A stretch of DNA of 64,000 nt from positions 34,194,877 to 34,258,876 of the forward strand of contig NC_059387.1 of assembly GCF_019703515.2 (NCBI RefSeq), in the 5' to 3' direction. Of this stretch, positions 1 to 12,584 are shown piece by piece; position 1 is the stretch's first letter; each line of letters begins with the position of its first letter. Origin of the DNA: Myxocyprinus asiaticus (lineage: Eukaryota; Chordata; Actinopteri; Cypriniformes; Catostomidae). The notes beneath the pieces are model-generated. The model made no database searches. It was given only the letters and a program-made list of their open reading frames with translations, and was not told where the DNA came from. A program made the translations under genes and the position numbers.

Positions 1-98
1 TCAGCCTCCTCGTGCTCTCTGACGCCCTGCGTGAGGTTTGTGTAGTTTGCCAGCTTGTTGAGGAGTGAAGACACCATGGGGTTGCTGTCCATCTCTTC
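1..98 (-). CDS. slc12a7: slc12a7 (KCC4) shared coding exon 3, partial
   Basis: Minus-strand exon of the electroneutral K-Cl cotransporter KCC4, a plasma-membrane SLC12 protein that exports K+ and Cl- together. After a clear acceptor (cctttcag, 99-106) the translation starts [20 protein letters not shown] and continues [13 protein letters not shown] to the window edge. This is the conserved cytosolic N-terminal segment just before transmembrane helix 1; the wording [19 protein letters not shown] is what I remember for mammalian KCC4 rather than KCC1, KCC2 or KCC3. The reading frame is phase 0 at the acceptor and joins the preceding exon's final GAG codon. The rest of the gene (membrane domain and C terminus) lies outside the window to the left. 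Whether this is slc12a7a or slc12a7b cannot be decided here. Confidence 0.93.
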
Positions 99-514
99 CT
101 GAAAGGTTAAATGTAATCGGATTCATAAAAACTTAAGTTTTCCAAACCAGCAAATGCCAACTATTCCTTTCAAAGCCTCATAAAGTAAAAAATAAATTAA
201 GGGACAAACAGACCAAATTTAAGAACAAAAGAACAGCTTCGCCTGTCAAAAATCTTAAAACAATGTGGCCAATTGTGGTCATAAAAATGAAACAAAACAA
301 GAATGTGGAAAACAGAGCAGAGGAAAACAGTGCTGTCAAACATGGCTTGACAACAGCTACAAAAGCCAACGATAATATATTATACATTTATAATATATAA
401 TATTTCAATTGTGCAGTATTTTTACACCATGGGTATATTTATTGTACGGAGATTAATTTATGCTGTTTTAAATGTAACAAAAAAGACTTAACAGCTGAAG
501 TTCAAAGATAGTAC

Positions 515-606
515 CTCAAAAAGTGCCATGTTTTTCCCATCGTAGAGGTTTCCTTTATCATCATCTGTGTTGATAAACGGACTGCTTTCCCTTGGGTTTC
601 CGCCAC
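515..606 (-). CDS. slc12a7: slc12a7 (KCC4) shared coding exon 2
   Basis: Minus-strand 92-nt exon. The acceptor is ttgtcttgtatag (607 and up) and the donor is GAG|gtacta at 514. It needs one G from the previous exon (phase 1) and then reads [20 protein letters not shown] followed by [11 protein letters not shown], the signature NPRExSPF...GKNMALFE block of all KCC N termini. The last codon GAG joins directly to exon 3 (EEMDSN). It is preceded by an intron that is 8.4 kb, 25 kb or 41 kb long, depending on which of three candidate first exons is used. No premature stop or frame damage is seen. Confidence 0.95.
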
Positions 607-1330
607 CTATACAAGACAAATAAATAAGAGGAAGAGAAGAGGATTTTACAGAGAACATTAGTGACTTCAAGCTGGCTACAGGAAATGTGCCACTAAAATG
701 CTGTTTGCCTACAGATGTGAGAGTTGTTTATGGTTTATTATGTGGAGTGTGCAGAGAGAAGAAAATGAATCCCAGTTCAAATGAACCTGCACTCAAACTA
801 TCATTAGTTGCTGTCGGCCAGTTATAATGATTTTCCTATAATTGGAACATATATGGCGATCAATGCATTCTCTGGGGAGCTACGGTTGATTGGTCAAACT
901 CTAGTGATGTTCAAAACACCTGTGACATATGGTTTCTGTCATGTACAGCGTTAGTTCTCTTTAAAACAGTTATAAAACCTAAAATGTATAGCTTAAAGCA
1001 TGCAGTTTTTCTTTAAGATGGACAGGACACCGCTTGTCCATTGATCCAGTTGGGTTTGAGGCTACATATAGATTTTAAATTGCAGTCTGGATTCATTTCT
1101 TCAGCCCTCTCATTTGAAACGTAGAGTATAATTCAGATTTAGCGATGCGCAGTCATGTTCCAAGAGTTTCTTAGATTAGACAAATGTATTTTTCTTGTGT
1201 TCAACAAGATACAAAATTAAACATCCTTGAAATGTGTTTCCTGAGTTCAATAATAAAGCCCATGAGAATGTTTGATGGAAAATTAAAAATACTTTTGGAA
1301 ACCTGCCAGCAATACAAATCTGACAACTAC
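607..1330. other. slc12a7 intron, no feature recognised
   Basis: Single-copy-looking AT-rich intron sequence between exon 2 and the first repeat. No ORF with family similarity was seen on either strand. Confidence 0.5.
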
Positions 1331-1405
1331 GCTGATGCGCTACGTCTCCGCAGTAACGCGCTCAAGCCACGTGATAAGATGTGCGGATTGACAGTCTCTG
1401 ACTGC
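1331..1405 (+). repeat. fragment of tRNA-derived SINE (family A)
   Basis: About 75 bp matching the middle of the full-length SINE copies at 10.4 and 12.0 kb (shared landmarks: tccgcagtaacgcgctcaa, gccacgtgataagatg, cggattgacagtctc). Head and tail are missing. Confidence 0.7.
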
Positions 1406-1641
1406 TTAAGCAGACTGGAGATGCTTGATACAGTACATGGCAAATCTCATGACACATGAACCACTTTCATTTACATGGGACTGAATGACCTAGATTACAC
1501 CTGTATGCTTATATCACTGATGACGTCATAGAACTCCATTCACTGTTCAAATGCAACACAATGCAATGCACTGATGGAAACATGCAAGAAAGTATGAGAT
1601 CAGAAAAGCAGCAAAACAAGCTAAACATTTGACTCCAGGCC

Positions 1642-2089
1642 TTAAAGGATTAGTTCACCCAAAAATGAAAATCTGTTGATAATTTACTCACCCTCAGGAC
1701 ATCCAAGATGCATCTGAGTTTCTGTCTTCATCAAAGCAGAATTTAAGACTTTTAGGATTTCTTTTCAGGCCTCCTCCTTTAAACAATGCAAGTGAATGTC
1801 CTCCATTTTTTGACGGTCCAAAATGCATATTTAGGGCGCATCAAAATAATCCACACGACTCCAGTCGACAAATAAAGTTCTTCTGAACCCAAATGGTTGA
1901 TTATTTTAGAAACAAAACAATACTTATATACTTTTTAACTACAAATGTTCACTTCTGTACATCTCTGTGACACGCGCTCATGAGAGGTCCAAAAAGTCTT
2001 CAATTCTGTTTTGATGAAGAAACTCAGATACATCTTGGATGGCCTGAAGGAGAGTAAATTATCAGCAAATTTTCATTTTTGTATTTAAG
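1642..2089. mobile_element. hairpin MITE of the 'agttcaccc' type
   Basis: Starts ttaaaggattagttcaccc and ends with the reverse complement of the same block. The inner arms (catccaagatgcatctgag against ctcagatacatcttggatg) extend the imperfect inverted repeat to roughly 95 bp per side. This is the very common fish Angel-like MITE; it has no coding capacity. Related copies lie at 11,285, 18,423, 26,145 and 35,839. Confidence 0.7.
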
Positions 2090-2365
2090 CAAAAAATAGT
2101 AAAATTATAATAATCTATTTTTAAGATTTACACATTTCAATTGTGTGACAAATTTCCATCAAACTGAACTAAGTAATCTTAAAAAAATCAACATTATTAT
2201 AATTTATACATAAATGTACTTTAAGTTTAAGTAAATACTTCATTTTGCTTGGTTTATAATATGCATATTTTGTTAAAGATTACTCATTTCAGTTTGAAAG
2301 AAATTCGCAGTAAAATTACAATGCGTAAATCTTAAAAAAAGGACTGAAATATTTTTTGAGTGCAT
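2090..2365. repeat. dispersed AT-rich repeat, copy 1
   Basis: Contains aagatttacacatttcaatt, then aaagattactcatttcagtt and its inverse aatgcgtaaatctt. The same words recur in inverted arrangement at 20,140-20,335, so it is probably a small nonautonomous DNA element. Confidence 0.45.
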
Positions 2366-2590
2366 GTACATCTACTGTAACTAAATGTAGTGAGGTTTTT
2401 GCTTATGAGAGGTGAAAAAGTGAAAGTTATAGCAGGTGTTCCAGATGTATGTTTTTAGTTGATTTATTTGTTGTATTTTAAAGCTTTTATTGTATTTAAG
2501 TGTTTAAACTTAAAGTGACTCAGGTAATTTTGATAAGGAAAATGTAGAACATACAGAATTGTGCATACTGTATGTAACGGGAGCCAGCTG

Positions 2591-2745
2591 ATATGCGATA
2601 GCTGTGCAGTGTGCGTAAACCTCACTCCTCTGGCCTCTGACACTAGAGGCTGTAGCTTCCTTGTTAGCGCACCTGCCTCCCATGCCAGAGACACCGGTTC
2701 GAATCCCGCTCTGAGTGGTTCGAGCAGGACTGGTTATACATATAA
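2591..2745 (+). repeat. tRNA-derived SINE head (family B)
   Basis: The segment 2,650-2,720 resembles a tRNA: an A-box-like tagcttccttgttagcg, a loop containing ctcccatg, and a B-box ggttcgaatcc. The arms do not pair as a functional tRNA and the family body is short, so this is a SINE remnant, not a tRNA gene. Confidence 0.55.
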
Positions 2746-3780
2746 GCTTCAAAAAAGGTGACTTTAGCTGAAAGATTAGTTTGCATCCTTTAAAAAAAAA
2801 AAAAAAAGCAACTGGGTTCAGAAAAATGAGTTTAATTCATACCTTTGCCACTTTGTAAATTAACACATCTGGTAATGATTTGGCTGAGTGATTTAACTTC
2901 AGAAGTTCAAACCGCACAACGATGCAAAGGGCTACAAATATATAACTGCAGTCCTTTGCATTTAATTTTTCTGGTAATATCAGAACAAGGTTTAGGAACT
3001 TTACATCAGCGAACAGTAAGGGTGAAAATGAACATGATTGTGAAATGTTGGAACGTGGAAAATATGTGAATATTTCTTCCATTACATTGCTTTGCAAATG
3101 GGGTCAGATTAATTTCAATTGCAGCCAAATTATTTGATCATCATTTGACATTAGAGGACCACAACAAACTGTTCTATCATGTTAAATATGTGATGTGGTT
3201 CCATAGCGTGGGTTATGTTCACAAGCTTATTTTTGAGAGCAAGAAAAAAGACGTAACAGCCATCTGATCGTTGCACTCTCATTTTCTTTTTTCACAATCA
3301 TCAGTTATTATTTTAAACTGTTTTGGGCAAATTATAATAAGTATACGTTAAAAAATAGGTATGTTGTGGGCCATAAATTAAAGGCTTGCAGGTGAGATGC
3401 GGCCCTTGTGTTGAGTTTTACAGTTCGCAACAATGACCGTTAACCTCTTGTTCGACTACAAATCTGTTCAAAGAAATCTGAAGATGCTCAAAAGAAAAAC
3501 TGTTCTATGAAGGTTGAAATTGAGGCGTCAGGTAGGACATTAACAGCTACCCTGATTCATGGTCTCTATGGTAATAAATGGCAGCGGACTCTATTTATAA
3601 AAGATAAGCTCTCTTTTGCTCTGATCTGTAAGCTGCCTACAGTAGCTATGTTTTACCACGGCTGACTGTGCAAGAGACCGTGGCAGAAAGAGTCACATCA
3701 GTCCCTTTATCCAACACATATTTCAAGCAATTAGAAGACCCAAACACAGGCAAAGTGAATAAGCCCAATATAAACAGCTC
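2746..3780. other. intron sequence, no gene recognised
   Basis: A (A)15 run at about 2,791, otherwise unremarkable AT-rich intron. Short ORFs on both strands show no family features. Confidence 0.5.
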
Positions 3781-3970
3781 AATGGAAGTGGTAAAGGCTT
3801 TCAAATGTAAGGCAAGTCAATACATATTCATATTGACAAAACTGAAACACCAAATTATTTTGTTGAGCTACTGTACCTGTAAAGTTTAAGAAATGAAGTT
3901 TTAAGTCTGGTAAAGTTGAAATGAAGACTAGCTCAACAAAATTGAACCCAGCCATTAAAACATATCACCT
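3781..3970 (+). repeat. diverged single copy of the 170-bp repeat
   Basis: Carries the landmark order of the tandem array at 7.9-8.9 kb (gaagactagctca, then cagccattaaaa, preceded by aaattattttgttgagctac and gtaaagttt) but stands alone 4 kb away. Confidence 0.45.
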
Positions 3971-4226
3971 AGAATCACTCATAGAGTGAACGTTACTATT
4001 AGGGATGGGCATTTTGGTAATTTACTCGTTGAGTACTCGAGGGGCAATGACATGTACATAACTGTATATATAATAACATGTCTGACAAATGTCTATAGCT
4101 GCTGCATTGTGTCTTGTTGTTCCAGTGTATCGTCTATTCATTATTATAGGCTGTTTTAAAATAATCTATTATGAAATGTATAAAAGACTGCATAATCAAA
4201 ATATAATGCGTCATATTTTGTCATTA

Positions 4227-5842
<1,616 letters not shown>

Positions 5843-6967
5843 TATGTGAAGATTTGCTGCCCAACTCAATGAAAGAATGGGCACAACACACATCTGTCTG
5901 TTCTTCCTTCAGGTTACCGTTGTAATCTTAGTAAGCAAGACTACACCAGTTTTTTTTGTGGTTCACTGAACTGTCTTTTTTCAAATCATGGTTGGCTTAA
6001 CAGGAGATGCCATAACCATCGCGTTTTAATATGCGTGTGATTTTGAAGCTCAGTTTTGAAGACGCTGCATTCTGTTCCATTTAGCTGCGCTCTGTCAAGC
6101 TGTTTGCAACACTCGCCTGCTGTATATGCGCTGCTTCAGCACATTGAATCCACTGCTACACGGCTGGTGTGTGTGTGTGTGTGTGTGTCTCCCTAAGTGT
6201 TGTTGCTGTGATGATTCATGAAGCATTCCATTCAACTTGGAGGAAAAACTGGGTAAAGTGCAACGGAATGACACATTATGTCGGACTTCTAACTTGGAAA
6301 CTCGTGCGGAAATCTTCAACTCCCATTTTGTCGAGATGCAGGTGTGTGTTACATCACGCAAACATGTCGGCGCCCAGGGCAGGGAGGTTTACAGTCAGTG
6401 ACAAACATTCACTTTTATTAAATAATATCCATTAACGAGTCAAAGTTCTTACATTAAATGATAGTAAAACGTGTTAAGCAAATGTTTTGCAGAGACAGGT
6501 GTTCAAAACACAGTTAATTTCACTCTCTTTTGATTATCGTAACGATAGCATTGCAGCGTCGTATATCAGTTTGATTGCTATGAGACATCTCTGACAATCA
6601 ATGTACTCCTCAAAATCACAATGTAATCAATCTCAAAATTAAAAATAAGCTCTTTGACACGTTTGTGTTTAGTTGTCAAGCAACTGTCACTGAATTTCAA
6701 ATTAAGTGAAATGTCACATCATGCATGATCACCATCGATCATTGTTTTCATGATCGATCATTGCTGCCACGTCCGAGTACCCGAGTACTCGTGCCCATCC
6801 CTAGTTACTATAACAACATTTTTTGCAAACTGACTTTTACGTGTCATGTTCTACGTTATTCTGCAGTTTTCTTGTGAAATGAACACTAGAGGTGCTATAA
6901 CATCTGCATGTTTTATTCACTTTCACACAAATCCCGACTACAACAGCTGATTATGACTTTATGTCCG

Positions 6968-7512
6968 GTTGCCTACTGAAGCTAAGCAGGGTTGAGCCTG
7001 GTCAGTACCTGGATAGGAGACCTCCTGGGAAAACTAAGGTTGCTGCTGGAAGAGGTATTAGGGAGTCCAGCAGGGGGTATTGACCCTGTGGACTGTGTAG
7101 GTCCTAATGCCCCAGTATAGTGATGAGGAAACTATACTGTAAAAAGGCACCATCCTTCAGATGAGACTTTAAACCGAGGTCCTGAGTCTCTGTGGTCATT
7201 AGAAATCCCAGGACACTTCTCAAAGAGTAGGGGTGTTACCACGGTGTCCTGGCCAAATTCCCCCCATTGGCCCTTATCAATCATGGCTTCCTAATAATCC
7301 CCATCCATTAACTGGCTCTATAACTCTACTCTCTCTTCTCCACCAGTAGCTGGTGTGTGGTGAGCGTACTGGAGCACTACGGCTGCCGTCGCATCATCCA
7401 GGTGGATGCTGCACACTGGTGGTGGTCGAGGAGAGTCCTGTTCACTGTGTAAAACGCTTTGAATGTAGTGTCAGAAAAGTGCTATATAAGTGTAATGTTC
7501 ATTCATTCATTT
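6968..7512 (+). repeat. 5S rRNA-derived SINE (SINE3 type)
   Basis: The first about 70 bp reproduce the 3' half of 5S rRNA (gaagctaagcagggttgagc, ggtcagtacctggatagg, gacctcctggga), the internal promoter region of SINE3 elements. The body follows and the tail ends in the short repeat attcattcattcattt. The very 5' end of the 5S part is missing. Not a functional 5S gene. Confidence 0.8.
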
Positions 7513-7931
7513 ATAAACACTCTTTTGTCGCTCTGTTACTCACACACTGCTATGTTATGATACAGTAGCAATGCAAAATGATATGGTTGCTTCAGAAAAC
7601 ATGCTTTTAATTTCTCATATTACTTTTGGACACTATCGGTTAGGTATAGGTGTTGGCTTTGGGAAAGGATGTCTGTTTTGTGTCTACCTCTCATTTGATT
7701 TAAGATTACTATGGGTTAGGTTTAGGTTAAATTTTTATTTAAATTAAAACCTCCATCTAATACTCACCTTAAAAACCTTGTCTGATTACGACACCATTTA
7801 ACTCGTTTTTGGCGCCCCCGCTGGACATTTTACTGGGAAATTGCATCCAAACGTGTAATGAAGCACATCATTTTGTTTTGAAAAATGTTGCCATGGTCAC
7901 ATAATGTTCATGAGACCATGCTGTGTTTATT

Positions 7932-8388
7932 GAAGTAAGAATGAAGACTAGCCCACTGCAACTGGTCGGTCACAGCCATCAAAATATCACAAAGTCAGTT
8001 TAGAAAAGATGTTATGTTTATAGCCTAATTTAGTTAACATCAAAACGCCAAATATCTTGTTCCAGCAACCAACAAAGTTTCAGAAAAGCACTTTTACATC
8101 ATCTATGGAAGTAAGAACAAAGAATAGATCAATGGAACTGGTCTCAGCCTTCAAAAATATACCTTAAAGTCAGTTTAGAAAAGACATTCTGGTTATAATC
8201 TAGTTGACAACATCAAACTGCCAAATACCTCGTTCCTGCTACCAATGAATGTCCAGAAAGGCAGTTTCATGTCAATTGAAGTAACAATGAAAGAAGATGA
8301 AAAAAGAAAAAAGACGTTCTGTTTATATTTTGGTTCAAACCATTAAAATGACAAAATATCTTGTTGTGATTTTAAAACAATATTTAAA

Positions 8389-8466
<78 letters not shown>

Positions 8467-8860
8467 CAGTAAGAAGGAAAACTAGCTGAACGCAACTGGT
8501 CACGCACTTCAAAAATGTTACTGAAATTCAGCTTACAAAAGATGTTTTGATTATATTTTTCTTAACAACAATAAAATGCCAAAAATAGGCTATCTTGTTC
8601 CAATTTTAAAATGGCAAAATCTCTCATTCAAGCTACCTGTTAAGTTCCAGAAAGGCAAATTCATGTTGATTGAAGAAAGAACGAAGACGAGCCAAACTCA
8701 AGTCAGTCAAAGCCATCAAAATAAAGTAATCAAGTCAGTTCAGAAAAGATGTTCTGGTAATAATCTGGTTGATTACATTAAAACAGCTAAATATCTCCTT
8801 CCAGCTACCTGCAAAGTTTAGTAAGGTAATTTTACATCTAATGAAGTACTGTAAAAAATA
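7932..8860 (+). repeat. degenerate tandem repeat, unit about 170-176 bp, 5 copies
   Basis: Units begin at about 7,932, 8,108, 8,278, 8,466, 8,672 and (partial) 8,843. Each has gaagtaagaa..gaagactag, cagccatcaaaa, cagtttagaaaagatgtt, then ccaaatatcttgttccag and agttccagaaaggca. Copies are perhaps 70-80 percent alike. The third unit is interrupted by the long (AT)n at 8,393-8,465. Confidence 0.75.
8393..8465. repeat. (AT)n microsatellite, about 36 repeats
   Basis: Uninterrupted alternating AT for about 73 bp inside the 170-bp tandem repeat. Confidence 0.97.
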
Positions 8861-8963
8861 AAGACATTAAAGAAACCAGCGCTTGCTACAACGTCCCTTG
8901 GTCACGGCCATCACAATAAAAAAGCGCAAATCCAGGATGCCCTGTTGCACCCCGGCCACTTAC

Positions 8964-9072
8964 CCTTCGGACAGGAGCTTGCCCCCTGCTCCATGCTGAT
9001 GGAGAGTGAGGGCGAGATGGGTTCTGCCAAGGGTCCCAGGAGAGACGCGCTCAATGGGATCTCCCCTGGTGC
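8964..9072 (-). CDS. slc12a7: candidate third alternative 5' exon of slc12a7
   Basis: Minus-strand 109-nt open segment bounded by an acceptor-like site (tattcttcag, 9,073 and up) and a consensus donor (AAG G|GTAAGT at 8,963). In the frame that leaves one overhanging G, and so joins exon 2 in frame as PKGGGNPRE, it contains an ATG at 8,994 in good Kozak context (A at -3, G at +4). That would give an 11-residue start, MEQGASSCPK plus G. The frame stays open upstream of the ATG across the segment (APGEIPLSASLLGP...) but has no earlier ATG and meets a TGA about 70 bp beyond. Exon 1 at 25.7 kb cannot splice into it without breaking the frame, so it would be an alternative 5' exon rather than a cassette. 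I do not recognise the peptide from other KCCs. Support is only splice sites, phase and position. Confidence 0.4.
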
Positions 9073-9202
9073 CTGAAGAATAGACGACACTAAGCTACCT
9101 CTGACGTTCAACCGTTCCAACAGTGCCAATGAAACCACAGAGAGACATCAGTCCCTGAACGTTTGATCCCTGCACTAAACCACTTATCCTGACACGGGGA
9201 GG

Positions 9203-9240
9203 AGTGGAGAGAGAGAGACAGAGAGAGAGACAGAGGGGAA
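9203..9240. repeat. GA-rich microsatellite
   Basis: Imperfect (GA)n with agagagac interruptions. It reads CT-rich on the slc12a7 sense strand, upstream of the candidate 9-kb exon. Confidence 0.8.
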
Positions 9241-9360
9241 AGTGAGGGATAAAGAGATAAAGGTAGGAAAGTGTTTGAATTTACTGAAGGAGACAACGAC
9301 TGTGCAACAGCAAATGAAAGAGCGCAAGGAGTAAAAGACATTGGGAAGCAGCAGACAAAA

Positions 9361-9417
9361 ACATCTCCCAAGTAAAATAAAAACATCTCCCAAGTAAAAT
9401 AAAAACATCTCCCAAGT
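9361..9417. repeat. 22-bp minisatellite, 2.6 copies
   Basis: The unit acatctcccaagtaaaataa plus aa is repeated exactly at 9,361 and 9,383, with a partial third at 9,405. Confidence 0.9.
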
Positions 9418-9419
9418 CT

Positions 9420-10405
9420 CCCGATCCGCTGTCTCATTATTTTCAGGTAGGTTTTTTCCCCTTGTTGTGCAAATTAGTGCAATGACGGGCACAAGTTCAT
9501 ATTTCATGTGTTTGTTGACATGTAATCATGAAATCAACCCTACTGATGCCATGTGCATGAGTTTGTGGATTAATTTCGTAGTTTCATTAGGAGACGAATG
9601 ATCTGTGATTGATACATCCAGTCTGCGATCAGTTTTATAGGATGTGCTTGGCCTTAGGATATGCGTGTGTTTCTAACATCTGTCTCTGGGGCGCGCATAA
9701 GCACCACTGCGCTGCCACGTTCACCGAATCAATTCATCGGAGAATAGATTTTTTCTCCTACTTCAATCAGGTCAATCGCACCAGTGTGCCTAAATATTTT
9801 TTCACAGTCACACAGTAATTTTCAGTCGCAAATGTGACATGAGTGACAAGGCTAAATTGGAAAATGTATAATTTTGTAAAAGTTTGTGTTACCGTACTAT
9901 TAGCCATTTACTTAGTGACATGAATTTGCAACTTTGCAAAATATGATAGGGTTTCATTGGACACTTGTTCACAAGCTACTGTGTACATCACTGCAGAGCA
10001 CCCATAGCGGCCAACAATTAATCTTGGTTTATATGTCAGGACTATGAGCTCTATTGTCATGAGTTTCCAAAACTCTCGTTAAGTGCAATTGTTGTACCAG
10101 TACAAAGCACAGGTGGGTGTGGGTGGGAGTATTTTTGCTTTCTGTAGATGTATGCCTGCAAACTGTGGTTGTATAGTATGTTAATTAAGGGGCGCAAAGT
10201 GCAATTTTCCATTTTCCTGAGAAATAGGTCATTCAACTAAGACGTTTCTATACCATGTGTCATCTCAGCGCAAAGTCCAAATTAAGTTCACATGCTATAG
10301 TTACGTAGTAACTATTTAGAAGGAAAAAAAAGCTACTTGAGGGGGTTGTGCGAGGCAATAATCTGACGTGGTGCGAGCTGTGAGGTGATCGACTGTGTTC
10401 CGCGA
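9420..10405. other. slc12a7 intron, no feature recognised
   Basis: About 1 kb without recognisable repeat or coding similarity. Confidence 0.45.
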
Positions 10406-10417
10406 TTGTTATCGTGT

Positions 10418-10868
10418 CTTATTATTGGGGGGATTTTTCCCCTTTGTCACCCAAATTGGAATGCCCAATTCCCAATGCGCTTTTAAGTCCTCGTGGTCGT
10501 GTATTGATTCGCCTCAATCCAGGTGGCGGAGGACGAATCCCAGCTGCCTCCGCGTCTGCGACCGCCAACCCGCGCATCTTATCACGTGGCTTGTTGAGCG
10601 CGTTGCCACGGAGACATAGCGCGTGTGGAGGCTTCATGCCATCCACCGCGGCAACCACGCTCAACTCACCACGCGCCCCACTGCGAACGAACCACGTTAT
10701 AGTGACCATGAGGAGGTTACCCCATGTGACTCTACCCTCCCTAGCAACCGGGCCAATTTGGTTGCTTAGGAGACCTGGCTGGAGTCACTCAGCACGCCCT
10801 GGAATTCGAACTAGTGAACTCCAGGGGTGGTAGCCAGCGTCTTTTACCACTGAGCTACCCAGGCCCCC
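10418..10868 (-). repeat. full-length tRNA-derived SINE (family A)
   Basis: Minus-strand copy. The head at the right end reads ggggcctgggtagctcagtg (A box) and has a B box ttcgaattcc; the tail at the left is A-rich after ggaattgggcattccaattt. An 11-bp target duplication tgttatcgtgt flanks it at 10,407-10,417 and 10,869-10,879. Resembles the tRNA-headed SINEs of cyprinids (HAmo type is my tentative match). No protein is encoded despite open frames. Confidence 0.88.
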
Positions 10869-11284
10869 TGTTATCGTGTTTATGAATAACATGTCCGGTG
10901 GAGTTTCAGGTGCCCCCCAGGCAGTTGGTGCCCTACGCAGACTACATAACATGTGTATAGGGAGCAGCGGTACTGGTGCCTCTAGTTGTGACGATGTTCA
11001 TAATATACAGTAGCATGGCCTTTTATAAATCTTATAAATCACATTATGGTTCCCTTAATGATTGCTGGTCATATAGTGCCTCTACATTAGCATGTGAACT
11101 GGGTAGTAATCACTTAACCAGATTAACCAAATCCTGTCCTTTTTGTAAGTCGTAGCAGGACCAGTGGAATGAAGGCCCACGCATGACAGAAAAATCTTAA
11201 TTTATAACACTGACCTAAAAACAGACCTACAAATGGAGGAGGAGGAACTTTAAACACACACGTGTAGTGAGGAAATTGACACTA

Positions 11285-11352
11285 CATGGACAACATAAGG
11301 GTGAGTAAATAATGACACAATATTAATTTATGGGTGAACTTTCCTTTTAAGA
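11285..11352. repeat. solo end of an 'agttcaccc' MITE
   Basis: Reads gggtgagtaaataatgacac ... gggtgaacttt, the right arm only of the family seen at 1,642. Confidence 0.6.
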
Positions 11353-11810
11353 ATAATTATGGATTCTTCACAACATGTCAGACACATTCTCCTAAGACTG
11401 AACAAACTGTGATTTTGTGACATTCATTCCTGCAAGCAGTGCTCGAACGTCAGGCCACTCGTGCTTTGTGATGCTGTAAGCTGTTAAACCTTCAGGTAAA
11501 AGAACCGCTGGTTATATAACAGAGCTTGATGGGATTGCGGGGGATGGAGGGGAAGGTGCTGTGCCGGGGTGGGCTAAGCAAACAGCGACACTCCAGACCA
11601 CTTAACACACAAGCCTTCAGTGTGAATTTAACATTGTGAGTGTGAACGAACGCATTTTATTTGGTTTTGAAATTTCATTAGCATGTTACCCCCTCCCCCA
11701 CAAGGAATGAGCAATAAAGTAAAATGATCACACCAAATCAACACCATATTTATATTAAAAAAAAACTATGAACTATTCTCTGTTTAATTAAATTGCATTT
11801 ACAACAGACT

Positions 11811-12560
11811 TAAAGGAATATTCCGTGTTCAATATAGCAACAGCATTTGTGGCATAATGTTGATTACCACATTGGTTGATTATTCTCTTTAAAAGAAACC
11901 TAAAATCTGTGTTCCAGTGAGACACGTACAATGGAAGTCAATGGGGCCATATCGGTAAACATTAAAACACTCACTGTTTCATGGGGGCCTGGGTAGCTCA
12001 GTGGTAAAATACGCTGGCTACCACCCCTGGAGTTCGCTAGCTCACTAGTTCGAATCCCAGGGCGTGCTGAATGACTCCAGTCAGGTCTCCTAAGCAACCA
12101 AAATTGGCCCGGTGGCTAGGGAGGGTAGAGTCACATGGGGTAACCTCCTCGTGATCGCTATAATGTGGTTCGTTCTCGGTGGGGCGCGTGGTGAGTTGAG
12201 CGTGGTTGCCGCGGTGGATGCCGTGAAGCCTCCACATGCTCTATTTCTCCGTGGCAACACGCTCAACAAGCCACGTGATAAGATGCGCGGATTGACGGTC
12301 TCAGACGCGGAGGCAACTGGGATTCGTCCTCCAACACCCAGATTGAGGCGAGTCACTACGCGACCACGAGGACTTAAAAAAAGCACATTGGGAATTGGGC
12401 ATTCCAAATTGGGAGAAAAAAGGGGAAAAATCCAAAACAAAAAAACACTCACTGTTTCAAAAGCACAGACACAAGACATAAACAATATGCAAGTAAACAT
12501 GGTTTTAGTGTGATAAAAACACTTACTAACCGCAACTGTGTAGTTATTGCCAACTTTACA
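11811..12560. repeat. dispersed repeat split by a SINE
   Basis: Begins taaaggaatattccgtgttc and contains gcatttgtggcataatgttg. The same words occur reversed at 57,650-57,745 (cattatgccacaatagctgt). The SINE at 11,982-12,441 is inserted in it. Boundaries are approximate. Confidence 0.5.
11982..12441 (+). repeat. full-length tRNA-derived SINE (family A), plus strand
   Basis: The head gggggcctgggtagctcagt contains box A, and agttcgaatcccag is box B. The body is that of the 10.4-kb copy but inverted, with an A-rich tail. A perfect 18-bp target duplication aaaacactcactgtttca flanks it at 11,964-11,981 and 12,442-12,459. The exact duplication suggests a fairly recent insertion. Confidence 0.92.
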
Positions 12561-12584
12561 ACTTCGTTGACCCGTTTGGGACTC

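Noticed and set aside
2650..2720. tRNA gene
   Set aside because: A- and B-box-like motifs are present but the acceptor and anticodon arms do not pair; it is a SINE head.
6968..7040. 5S rRNA gene
   Set aside because: Only the 3' half of 5S is present and it runs into a SINE body.
10414..10833. 139-codon frame on the plus strand
   Set aside because: Lies entirely in a SINE copy read on its antisense strand; similar frames appear in the other copies at 12.1 and 21.2 kb.
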